Of a stretch of DNA of 64,000 nucleotides, positions 23,248 to 64,000 are shown piece after piece. Within the stretch, counting starts at the first letter, position 1. Every line of letters starts with the position of its first letter. Source of the stretch: Metridium senile (taxonomy: Eukaryota > Cnidaria > Anthozoa > Actiniaria > Metridiidae); NCBI GenBank assembly GCA_949775045.1, contig OX459097.1, positions 5,845,685 through 5,909,684 of the forward strand, written 5' to 3'. Under the pieces are notes generated by a model. That model was not told the origin of the DNA. It did no database searches and saw only the letters and a program-made list of their open reading frames with translations. The position numbers and the translations under genes are program-made.

Positions 23248-23949
23248 ATGGACGTAAAAACCTCGAATTATGGAGCAACAGGACATGCCCGGGACGTCCC
23301 GCAATGTAGCGGGTTAGCAACGGGGACAACAGCTCACGAAAATATTGAAGACGAAAATATCAAAGATGCAAAAGCAAAAATGAGTCTTCCAATAATAAAT
23401 GGTTGTACAGAAAGTCTTGATAATGAACAAGTCAGTGATTCTAATGGAAATCATAGTCCTGCAAACCATTTGCGTGATGAAGTGTCATGCAATCATCACT
23501 CCAGAGAGAATATATCACACATTCGCTCAAGTACTGATACTACGAGTGGTGATATGTTAAGCAATCGTATCAGGGCAAGTACTGATCATAATGTCAGTCA
23601 AGATGGGCTGTCACATAACTATGGATCAACTGAAACTAGATTGTGTGACACAGCGTCACATATGGATGGACCAACAAACCATGAGTTATGTGACAATGTG
23701 TCACACAACAGGACCAGAACTGATACTTCATGTTCTTACGTTACTCACAGTGAAGCAGAATCATGTAACGAAAGTGACTTTTCACTCTACATGTCAACTG
23801 AAACCATCACCCTCAGATCCAGGCGGAGATCAATAGGGACATCATTTAGTGGTTTAATTGCACCCCGGCGAAGGAGATATAGAAAAATAGGGACTAGGGT
23901 TACTGATTCTTTTGCTGATGAATGTGTATGTTGCTGCATAATTTTATAG
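23248..23949 (+). CDS. orphan protein with C-terminal polybasic region and CaaL prenylation box
   Basis: A 233-residue open frame starting at ATG 23248 with an in-frame TAA 12 bases upstream. I do not recognise the family. The body is hydrophilic and rich in Ser, Thr, Asn, His and Asp. Residues about 80-170 contain degenerate repeats of a motif like LCDxxSHxxGxT. The C-terminus has two basic patches (RSRRRS, residues 190-195; RRRRYRKIG, 207-215) and ends ECVCCCIIL. CIIL fits a CaaX box whose final Leu favours geranylgeranyl transferase I, with nearby Cys as palmitoylation candidates, as in Rho-family tails. This predicts membrane anchoring. A plausible acceptor (TTTTCATTTTAAG) 8 bases before the ATG and a GTAAGT donor at 22876 suggest a 5'-UTR intron. 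It could also be the last exon of a larger gene. Confidence 0.5.
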   Translation: MDVKTSNYGATGHARDVPQCSGLATGTTAHENIEDENIKDAKAKMSLPIINGCTESLDNEQVSDSNGNHSPANHLRDEVSCNHHSRENISHIRSSTDTTSGDMLSNRIRASTDHNVSQDGLSHNYGSTETRLCDTASHMDGPTNHELCDNVSHNRTRTDTSCSYVTHSEAESCNESDFSLYMSTETITLRSRRRSIGTSFSGLIAPRRRRYRKIGTRVTDSFADECVCCCIIL

Positions 23950-24016
23950 CAGCATGTGAACCCCCTCTCGCAGTGACCTATACTACATTGTCCTGATGCA
24001 TATCCAGTGTGGTTGG

Positions 24017-24175
24017 TCCTTGTGGTGTAGTGGTTAACACATCGGACTAGAAAGCCGAAACCGTGGGGTTGCACATAGCAAAACTATGAATTATCATGTT
24101 ACAGCAACTGGAACCTCAACTTGGAAATATTATTCATGGTCACTGAACGGAACTGTGAAAAGGACTATTATCCAC
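24017..24175 (+). mobile_element. tRNA-derived SINE
   Basis: The head GTCCTTGTGGTGTAGTGGTT, AACACATCGGACTAGAAAGC resembles a tRNA with an A box (TGGTGTAGTGG) and an anticodon-like arm with loop CTAGAAA. The B-box region (CCGTGGGGTTGCAC) is degenerate and there is no acceptor stem, so it is not a functional tRNA. The body (CAGCAACTGGAACCTCAACT, ATGGTCACTGAACGGAACTG) is shared with the foldback at 764-925. It lies just past the stop of the orphan gene. Confidence 0.6.
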
Positions 24176-24184
24176 CTCAGGCTC

Positions 24185-24265
24185 AGTGAATATCTGTGAA
24201 TAATAACCTTGACTCTGTCTCAGTTATTATTCACCAATATTCACTCCGCCCTTGGTGAATATTTG
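24185..24265. repeat. foldback element
   Basis: GTGAATATCTGTGAATAATA is mirrored by TTATTATTCACCAATATTCA around a short loop. It directly follows the SINE tail and may be its 3' part or a separate insertion. Confidence 0.55.
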
Positions 24266-26259
24266 TTAATTATTGCACACTTTGTTTTTTTTCTTTGTTT
24301 TATAAATTTCTTAACAAACCTAAAGCCGGGGAGGGATTTGATATTCATCAGGGAAATGGGGGGTTGATGAATTGAATTGAATGACTAATAATAAATGAGA
24401 TGGTTACAACTAGATATACGTTTAGTGTCTTTCATTTGAATGGCTTGAACCCCGGTTTAGTGATGGAGGTGATCTGTGATTGTCTGGCTCTGGGAGACTT
24501 TAGAAATGTTTTGATTTTGTTGTTTTGACAGGTTAGGTTATTTTTCGAGTGTGTTGATGTTGAAAGGCAGTCAAGTGAACCCCAACCCCTAAAAAATACA
24601 GAATCCTGCTCCTGCCCACAACTCTTAATCCCACATCCCATTCTGATTTTTTCTCAGATCCCGAATCCCGCTTTCAAAAAATGGCAAATCCCGCATCCCG
24701 CCAAACGTATTGTGGACCCTCCAAGTATGTACCCCTTGAGACAAATCAAACATACACAAACTGATTGGTCAACTGAATCTTATTTCAGAAATACAAGAAC
24801 AATCTGTTTCTTAATTCTGTTATTATACAATAGTAAATTTGACGTGTTGTCATGGAGAAAAGTCCAAAGATTAAACTATAGATACACCAGAACTAAACTT
24901 TCTCCACTTAATTCTTTCAATAAACCCTTGTTGGATATAAACATCACTATAATTATTATTATTCACCACAAAATATGTTTTATCTGCTTTTTGCATCAAA
25001 TATACAGTCACTTATTTAGAATATTATCTACTTGGTCAAGGATTTATTGAAAGATTCTTGAAAAAGATATCAACCTTGTTCCCAGACTCTTTTCAATGTT
25101 TTAAAGTTGTGTTACTAAAAGCCCCTGGGGAGGAGGTTGAGGTATCATAATAGATTATGAAAAGGTAAATATAAAATGACTAAAAATAATATCACTTCAA
25201 AAAATGTCTATTCATACAACTGGTCATTTCTTTGTTGGGATTCCAATACAGACAGTGGTTTGTTTCCTCTTTCAAGCCTTTATGTAGCCAGTTTTATTTT
25301 AATCTCAGCCAAGAGAAGAGACTTTAATTGGACTATCACTTGCAAAGAGGCCGTTTGCATTATAGCGTCATATACTGCCAAGACCAGAATGCTTTGCCTA
25401 CTTTCTTTGAGAAATAATTAGTGTCTATTGTCCTAGAATTTGCAAGTTAAAAGGGAAAAAGAATCTGAACACAGAGGAAAATTTGTAAAGTATAGTATAG
25501 TATATATAGTATATAGTCCCTTCAGCCAAAGCTGATCTCAGAGAGCCAACGGTAAAGCATTCTGGTACTGGTTATATAAATATTAGTATCAATAGTTGTT
25601 GTTCTAGTATTCTGAAGAGGAATTAAAAAATCTGAATAACAAATCGTTCTAGTATTCTCAAGAGAGATTTAAACACAAAGCAAAGTCATAAAGCATTCTG
25701 GTACTGGTAGTGAAATGACGTTATCGTACAAAAGGCATATTGTTGTGTATCTACATCCTACCCCTCCATATTTGCCTTTGGGGGAGGGTAGTAAGTACAA
25801 GTGGTCACCTACTACCCCTCCCTATATTTTTTATCTCTTGAGGGAGGGGTGGGAAGTGGTCCAGACTATTTCTTTATAGACACCTACCACCCCTTCCTTC
25901 TTTCCCCTTAAAGGGGATGTGTAATAAGTAGTCATATAACAAACTATCTCTTGCTTGTTTACTAATCTAGGAAAATGCTTTTCTTTTGCAAATATAATAC
26001 AAGCTATGAAAGAAAAGTAAGATATCTATCAAAACTATCTTTAACTATTACAATTAAGTCCAGAAATGGTCTCTATCTAGTTGAACTAAAAGTTTAAAAT
26101 TAGTCTTTTTTTTAGAAAAAAAATCTGTTAGGATATAGTTAGTTCAACTAAACAGAAAGCAAGTGTCTTTTCAAGGAGGAAAGAGATAGCTATCTTGTTG
26201 GATTGAGGTTGTTTGCTTATAAAATAATTATATTCTAGTTTATAGCTATAATCAGTCAG
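24266..26259. other. PKN 3' flank, probable 3' UTR and repeats
   Basis: No coding exon is supported. On the minus strand this follows the PKN stop, and an AATAAA candidate lies near 25040, implying a 3' UTR of about 1.2 kb if used. It contains several copies of AAAGCATTCTGGTACTGGT (about 25553 and 25690) with an inverted partner near 25383, a TATAGTATA run at about 25495, and a stretch repeating ATCCCGCATCCCGC-like words near 24600-24710. Confidence 0.4.
25745..25935. repeat. three diverged tandem G/C-tract hairpins
   Basis: Three consecutive modules of about 60 bp each pair a CCTACCCCTCC-type run with a GGGGGAGGGTAGTAAGTA-type run: 25760-25797, 25809-25856 and 25889-25930. All three end in a related AAGTRGTC word. 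They lie in the probable PKN 3' UTR, so the RNA could form three adjacent stems. Confidence 0.5.
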
Positions 26260-58505
<32,246 letters not shown>

Positions 58506-59343
58506 TCTACTCCAGTTCATTGGAATAGAAGCCGAGAAAACCAAAACAGTCTCTCACAAAGTGCTGGTTGACATCGATCATGACCACTAAAAAGGTCGGT
58601 AAAACTCTCTCAACAAAACTCAAATACCTAAGTAAACACCGTCAATTTTTACTTGGTTACGCTTCGATACTGGTCTAAAACTAACTGAAGACGTAGCTGG
58701 AAGACCAAGGGTTTATCCAACGTTTCCCTAGGGCCTACAACCAACTAGAAAGGTTTTATTTTCGGCCAAATGTTCAAAACGTCCGGCACAAAATTCTGCA
58801 AGTTTTCTAGTTCGAGGGTAACAACCAAAGAAGGTAAGGGTCCGCGAGGAGTCCTGGGAAGGATAAAATCACGTGATTTCGCAGGAATTTATGACGTGAC
58901 TGACCTTTTGCGTGACATAATAAGTTATATTTCTTTCAATCTCTTAACGACTTGGTGTTTTTAGAAACACGGAGATCACGATAATTCAAGGTAGAATGTT
59001 TATAGAGATATCATACGTGACATTAAAATCATTTAGATAAGCTTATATTTTTTCAGTCGGGCATTGCTAGCATGTCACGCATTCCGACCCTCAACTCCTG
59101 TCACGAATTGATCGGTAGTGACAGTGTTTTTGTTACTGTCAAGGTATTATTGACTTTTATCTGTCTTTTTTCGAGTTTTACTTTTATATGGTTGAAAAGA
59201 AGTGTCAGGAAAACGTATAGTATTATTCTTATACTGGCTTAACGTAACTAGCTGACGGAAATAGCTTTGTTTTGACGTCAGCTCATCGAAAATCACGTTC
59301 GTGGGCAGTGTGTGTAAAATCAGCTTAGCTCATCGTTTTAAAT
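58506..59343. promoter_or_regulatory. divergent PKN / HMCES intergenic promoter region
   Basis: An 838-bp gap between the two start codons on opposite strands. It contains an E-box/CLEAR-like TCACGTGA at 58869-58876, a half-CRE TGACGTG near 58892, and a perfect palindromic CRE TGACGTCA at 59273-59280, 64 bp before the HMCES ATG. GC content is slightly higher near 58.5-58.9 kb. Start sites were not determined. Confidence 0.5.
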
Positions 59344-62215
59344 ATGTGTGGACGTACGGCATGGTATGTTAAAATATTCAGTTTTCTTCTCAAATGCTTT
59401 ACTCATTCACCTAAAGAAATACTTGAGGTGGTTTCTATGTGCTTTTTGTACAATTCTTTGTACAAAATGCGAATGCATGCCCGCGCGCCAAATCTACAAA
59501 AAATGGCGCCAAATGTTTTCAAGTTCAATTCTTTCTCTTGTTTACAAACACAGCAACCTCGATCCTGATGACATCGCAAAAAGCTGTCGATTTACAAGCA
59601 AAAATGGCAAAATGCAAACTCCAAAATGGAAAAATAATTCGATTGGAAATTATCAACCATCTTGCAATGTAGCTCCTCAGTCTCACACGTAAGTTTATAC
59701 AGTGTGAATCAAAATTCGTGGGCACCTAGAAATATTTTAGAAATCGTTTATTGTTCGTTGAACAACTCAGAAACTACTATATCACCGCAAGAAGTTTGAC
59801 TGATGTGTAGTATGATAAACCCGTTGTAGTTAGAGTTGTTTGTGAGTTGTTCAACGAACAATAAACGATTTCTAAAATATTTCTGGGTGCCCATGGTTTT
59901 TCGATTCGCACTGTTATACTGTAGTTAATTGCAACAAATGTTGCATTGTAACCCAGGAAATGACTATAACTTTCGTTATTTTTACATTGATGTTATTTTG
60001 TTCTTCAGCCCTCTACCCCCTGGGTGACAAGGGGGTGTAGATTATGTGACCTCAAAAAGGGAGAGGGGTGTGGTGGGCGTGTACGTGTACGTGTCAGGGT
60101 CTTTAAACATCAAGCAATATTAATGTGTCTGTTTAATTTGTTTCCTTTTTGTTTGTTACTAGCTTTGCTTCCACTTGAAAAGGGCGATAAGGGAATGTGG
60201 ATCATACATGTGAAGGGCGAGCGGTACATAGAGTGTGTAAGGGGTTATAGCTTACTTTAATATGCTACAATATATAGACAGTACCATTGCATTCCCCTAT
60301 TTCCTTTTCAACCTACTATTTTGAGAGTAATATAGAGAAGTACCAGGGTGAAAATGATGTAACCTAAAAGGGGTAGGGGTGTAATGGGCGTGTCATCCCA
60401 TAACAGTCGCAACAGCCCTAATAGTTTTTGGAATCTTTTCTTTATTGAATTAAACTTTATTCATAGTATGTTTTTTTATCCAGACCAGTGATAATTTCCA
60501 GTAAGCATGTAACAAAGCAATGCCGTGGTAAACAACCTGATGACGAAGATGATTCAGAAAGGGCATTGCAGTCCATGCGATGGGGCCTTATCCCATCTTG
60601 GTACAAAGGAGACCCAAAGGATTTTAATACCAGTACCAATAATGCTCGCAGTGATTCACTGATGAGTAAGGCTTCATATAAGAACCCTATTATACAGGGG
60701 AAAAGATGTGTTGTTCTTTCTGAAGGGTAAATGTTTATATTATTAAGTATTAATATATTAGAGGGTGGCCAAGGGGTAATGCATGACACATGATTTAGGC
60801 TAAAAAAAGTGTGTGATTCGTGAAAATAATTAACAACTTAGTTGTTATAAGTGAATACTATGTTGAAATGTGACTTAAATTTGTATGTGATGCGTGAATA
60901 TCATAAATATCAATTCATTAAAAGGTGATGACGACCCCACCCCCCCCCCCCCCCCCCCTGGCCACCCTCGTATTATAACTAAGCATACGTATACACTGAG
61001 ATGAAATATGTTATAAGCGACCGAATCCATTTTTTTGTTAAAAAAAAAACACGGCAACGGTCCGCGCGGGACTGGGTTCTAGTACTTTAAACATCTGCTT
61101 GAAACTTGTCAAATTATCCTTGTCATCTCCAGAAACCCTAACACCTATTTTGTATTAGTTTAGACTAAAGACGTCAAAATCATATTTTATCTATTCATTT
61201 TTACAAAGTTGTAAATTTGTTGTTTTGAGACAAAACAGCGACCTTGTCAGGTAGTGAAAATCTGAGCATGTTTCGAAAAATGTCCCATTTTACCTCCAAA
61301 GTTGCATGGAATGACATAATACAGGGTTCGTGCTACTCCTTAAACTCCTTGAAAACTCCTTAGATTTGATTTACGTTTTTAAGGGTACTTGAAAAGCCCT
61401 TGAATTTTAGAAAATCGGCAAAAAACTCCTTAAAAACTCCTTAATTCTAGCTAAAGAAGGGTAAAATTCTAGTATTGCAAATTAAAGTTAAGTAAAAATT
61501 ATAGTATTGTACATCATTTTCATAAATTTTCGTGTATCAAAGTTGTCACAGAAAGTGCTTAAAAATTGCTTTTTGGTCCTTGAAAACTCCTTGAAAACTC
61601 CTTAGATTTTGTTTACTGACATCAGCACGAACCCTGATAATACTTTCTTAAGTTATAGATAAGGATTCAAATTAAAATATTATTTAGATAAATTTTCAAA
61701 AAAACACAAATAAATGATGGAAAATGAGATGCGCGAAATGGATGCGCAGTAGCAAGTATCCGGTACTACCTTAAGCTTGTGTACTGTGTTTTATAGAGCA
61801 GATTTTGTATGACTATGAAAGGTGCAGTGCGGTGTGCATTCTTGCCACGACCGTGATGTTTTTCTTGAAAAGTGTATTTTTTTTGCTGTTCCTTGACTGC
61901 GTTTGTGCCGTGAGCTTTTCATAGTCATATGAAATCTGCTCAATGACAGTCAGTGCTGATGCATACTTTGAAAATTTACCATTAATTTTATTTGAAAGTT
62001 TAAACCAAGTGGCAACATTATGAGGACTCATGATAACTTTTTCTTGTAGTTTTTATGAATGGAAGACATCCAAAGACGGTAAAAAGCAACCATATTTTAT
62101 CTACTTTAAAAAAGAAGACATAAAGCCTGAAGTGAAGGAAGAATCAACTAAATGCAGTGACAGCAAAAGACTTTTAACAATGGCTGGTGTGTTTGATTGC
62201 TGGAAACCAGTCAAA
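59344..62215 (+). CDS. HMCES: HMCES (SRAP-domain abasic-site sensor), first four exons, partial
   Basis: Exons 59344-59363, 59554-59688, 60484-60726 and 62050-62215 join in phase for 188 codons. HMCES covalently captures abasic sites in single-stranded DNA at replication forks through the N-terminal Cys. The product begins MCGRTAC, so Cys2 is exposed after Met removal. The SRAP signatures follow: CNVAPQSHTPV, MRWGLIPSWYKGDPKDFNTS, NNARSDSLM (Asn and Arg of the active site), RCVVLSEGFYEW (catalytic Glu) and PYFIYF...LLTMAGVFDCW. Exon 1 is just 20 nt and splits codon 7. The conserved His of the C-terminal half (HHRMP motif) and the rest are not in the window; they must lie beyond the satellite at the right edge. 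Confidence 0.95.
59483..59513. promoter_or_regulatory. two E2F-like sites in HMCES intron 1
   Basis: GCGCGCCAAA (59483-59492) and GGCGCCAAA (59505-59513) match the reverse E2F consensus TTTSSCGC. An S-phase E2F input would suit a replication-coupled repair gene. Motif evidence only. Confidence 0.4.
59703..59913. mobile_element. foldback MITE in HMCES intron 2
   Basis: TGTGAATCAAAATTCGTGGG mirrored by CATGGTTTTTCGATTCGCAC. The inner TTTAGAAATCGTTTATTGTT and GTTCAACGAACAATAAACGA pair exactly. It starts 14 bp after the exon 2 donor. Confidence 0.65.
59990..60410. repeat. diverged duplicated AAGGGGTAGGGGTG block in HMCES intron 2
   Basis: ATGTGACCTCAAAAAGGGAG, GGGTGTGGTGGGCGTG (about 60038) and ATGTAACCTAAAAGGGGTAG, GGGTGTAATGGGCGTG (about 60356) are homologous. 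Between them, CTTGAAAAGGGCGATAAGGG-type and GTGAAGGGCG words suggest further degraded units. Confidence 0.45.
60761..60970. mobile_element. foldback element with an 18-bp poly-C run
   Basis: Ends GAGGGTGGCCA and TGGCCACCCTC, flanked by TATTA-like direct repeats. Inside, TGATGCGTGAATATCATAAA leads to a poly-C tract at 60941-60958. It lies in HMCES intron 3, 33 bp after the exon 3 donor. Confidence 0.5.
61322..61636. mobile_element. hAT-like MITE, copy 2
   Basis: CAGGGTTCGTGCT ... AGCACGAACCCTG with ATAATA on both sides. Its complement matches 47752-48053 for at least 100 bp from one end (CTGATGTCAGTAAACAAAAT, CTAAGGAGTTTTCAAGGAGT). It lies in HMCES intron 3. Confidence 0.65.
61796..61941. repeat. 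foldback element in HMCES intron 3
   Basis: GAGCAGATTTTGTATGACTA mirrored by TAGTCATATGAAATCTGCTC, with GCAGTGCGG and CCGTGAGC pairing loosely inside. It lies about 110 bp before exon 4. Confidence 0.55.
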
Positions 62216-62378
62216 GTAATTTTCATTTCTTTCTTAAAGGCATATGGTCACTTACAAGCATGCATAACACGAAAGACTGAATTTTATGGAGCATGAAATT
62301 TGTACATTCAGACATTTTGATATATTTTATGATGTAGATTTTTAGGATGTACGCCTTTTTGAGCGGGCCAGACTAAGT

Positions 62379-62521
62379 ACTTATTGACTGAGTGGGAGGG
62401 CCGTACAGGAAAATATTTGGCTCGTGGTCATGAAGTACAGAACGAGCGCAGCGAGGTCAGTACAAATGACCAAGAGCCAAATATTTTCCCGTACAGCCCG
62501 ACCAAACTCAGTCAATAAGTT
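62379..62521. mobile_element. foldback element after HMCES exon 4
   Basis: ACTTATTGACTGAGTGGGAG with CGTACAGGAAAATATTTGGC is mirrored by GCCAAATATTTTCCCGTACA and ACTCAGTCAATAAGT around a GCGCAGCGAGG loop. Confidence 0.65.
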
Positions 62522-62668
62522 TTTTATCATATGACCCACTCTTTTTAATTTAGTTTGATTGATTGAGGAAGCCATTTCGAGTAGCGGGTCCGTACGTGTG
62601 TCTGTGTGACTTTTTCCGAAGGTTTTCTTAAGAGCTCGCATCGTGCAAAATACGGGTCATATGACTAA

Positions 62669-64000
62669 AAAAACATCCCTAAAACTATCTGATTGAAAGT
62701 CTGTTTGATATCTGACTAATCCTAGAATGATTGCCAGTAAAAATTGCTAAAACAAAACACCAACTTGACTCGGTCAAAAATTTGAAATTTTTCCTGTACT
62801 CAAAACATCCCTAAAACTATCTGATTGAAGGTCTGTTTGATATCTGACTAATCCTAGAATGATTGCCAGTAAAAATTGCTAAAAAAAACCACCAACTTAC
62901 AAATTTGAAATTTTTCCTGTACGCAGGGTAGGAAAAAAATTCAATTTTGGTCATTTTTCAACATTTTTCAAAACATCCCTAAAACTATCTGATTGAAGGT
63001 CTGTTTGATATCTGACTAATCCTAGAATGATTGCCAGTAAAAATTGCTAAAAAAACCCACCAACTTAAAAATTTGAAATTTTTCCTGTATACGGGGTAGG
63101 AAAAAAATTCAATTTTGGTCATTTTTCAACATTTTTCAAAACATCCCTAAAACTATCTGATTGAAGGTTTGTTTGATATCTGACTAATCCTAAAATGATT
63201 GCCAGTAAAAATTGCTAAAAAAACCCACCAACTTAAAAATTTGAAATTTTTCCTGTATACGGGGTAGGAAAAAAATTCAATTTTGGTCATTTTTCAACAT
63301 TTTTCAAAATATCCCTAAAACTATCTGATTGAAAGTCTGTTTGATATCTGACTAATCCTAGAATGATTGCCAGTAAAAATTGCTAAAACAAAACACCAAC
63401 TTGACTCGGTCAAAAATTTGAAATTTTTCCTGTACTCAAAACATCCCTAAAACTATCTGATTGAAGGTCTGTTTGATATCTGACTAATCCTAGAATGATT
63501 GCCAGTAAAAATTGCTAAAAAAAACCACCAACTTACAAATTTGAAATTTTTCCTGTACGCAGGGTAGGAAAAAAATTCAATTTTGGTCATTTTTCAACAT
63601 TTTTCAAAACATCCCTAAAACTATCTGATTGAAGGTCTGTTTGATATCTGACTAATCCTAGAATGATTGCCAGTAAAAATTGCTAAAAAAACCCACCAAC
63701 TTAAAAATTTGAAATTTTTCCTGTATACGGGGTAGGAAAAAAATTAAATTTTGGTCATTTTTCAACATTTTTCAAAACATCCCTAAAACTATCTGATTGA
63801 AGGTTTGTTTGATATCTGACTAATCCTAAAATGATTGCCAGTAAAAATTGCTAAAAAAACCCACCAACTTAAAAATTTGAAATTTTTCCTGTATACGGGG
63901 TAGGAAAAAAATTCAATTTTGGTCATTTTTCAACATTTTTCAAAATATCCCTAAAACTATCTGATTGAAAGTCTGTTTGATATCTGACTAATCCTAGAAT
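62669..64000. repeat. satellite, 168-bp and 132-bp units in a 636-bp higher-order repeat
   Basis: Unit starts (CATCCCTAAAACTATCTGAT) are at 62673, 62805, 62973, 63141, 63309, 63441, 63609, 63777 and 63945. Spacings are therefore 132, 168, 168, 168, 132, 168, 168, 168. The short unit lacks the AGGGTAGGAAAAAAATTCAA / TTTTGGTCATTTTTCAACAT block. Short-long-long-long repeats exactly every 636 bp, and unit-specific variants are conserved between periods. The array continues past the window, inside or near an HMCES intron. Confidence 0.95.

Noticed and set aside
24017..24090. Functional tRNA (Ser-AGA-like anticodon loop)
   Set aside because: No acceptor stem, degenerate T-arm and B box, no long variable arm, and continuity with a dispersed repeat body. 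Called a SINE instead.
60488..60730. Alternative HMCES start inside exon 3
   Set aside because: There is no ATG there. The upstream exons with MCGRTAC and the correct phase make the full N-terminus clear.

Overview
This is an AT-rich animal (metazoan) nuclear window. It has spliced genes with GT-AG introns, long introns full of foldback transposons (MITEs), and minisatellite arrays with higher-order structure. The three recognisable genes are animal genes: protein kinase N (PKN), HMCES and a probable TMEM237. Several dispersed motifs, such as the GAGCGTTAGCCCTTCGTTAG-type tail near 38.2 kb, recall marine invertebrate and possibly cnidarian genomes. That taxonomic guess is weak. There is no bacterial-style operon, CRISPR array or viral gene.

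Layout, left to right. (1) 0.45-4.0 kb, minus strand: five exons encoding the first 265 residues of a TMEM237-like ciliary transition-zone protein. The transmembrane part lies off the left edge. (2) 4-7.6 kb: no gene I can support; MITEs. (3) 7.6-17.3 kb: two abutting satellite arrays (about 60 bp x 16, then about 70 bp x 124). (4) 18.4-22.3 kb, minus strand: a chain of splice-bounded exons without a shared reading frame, read as a candidate long non-coding RNA. It has two homologous 65-nt exons, and two tandem arrays lie in its introns. (5) 23.2-23.9 kb, plus strand: an orphan 233-residue ORF ending in a polybasic stretch and a CaaL-type prenylation box. (6) 24.0 kb: a tRNA-derived SINE. (7) 26.26-58.5 kb, minus strand: a complete 22-exon PKN gene (980 residues). 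I could trace every exon with consistent splice phase, from the first Met to the terminal FTDFDY...DWC. (8) 59.34 kb to beyond 62.2 kb, plus strand: the first four exons of HMCES, divergent from PKN across 838 bp. (9) 62.67-64 kb: a 168/132-bp satellite arranged as a 636-bp higher-order repeat, running off the right edge.

The most interesting coding signal is inside PKN. A 1,458-nt open exon in intron 7 (44028-45485, same strand) ends in a splice donor in exactly the phase needed to join PKN exon 8. It also has an in-phase candidate acceptor just upstream. It could give either a PKN isoform with a Ser/Lys-rich N-terminus and no HR1/C2 domains, or a 1,468-residue form with the segment inserted between C2 and kinase.

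The PKN introns also hold nested transposons (a PIF/Harbinger-like MITE in a pogo-like MITE; a mariner-like MITE in a 1.33-kb TTAA element), two near-identical hAT-like elements in window introns, a LINE reverse-transcriptase relic, and a tandem duplication that copies one splice donor. All gene models here come from reading splice sites and family resemblance by eye; no alignment was run.
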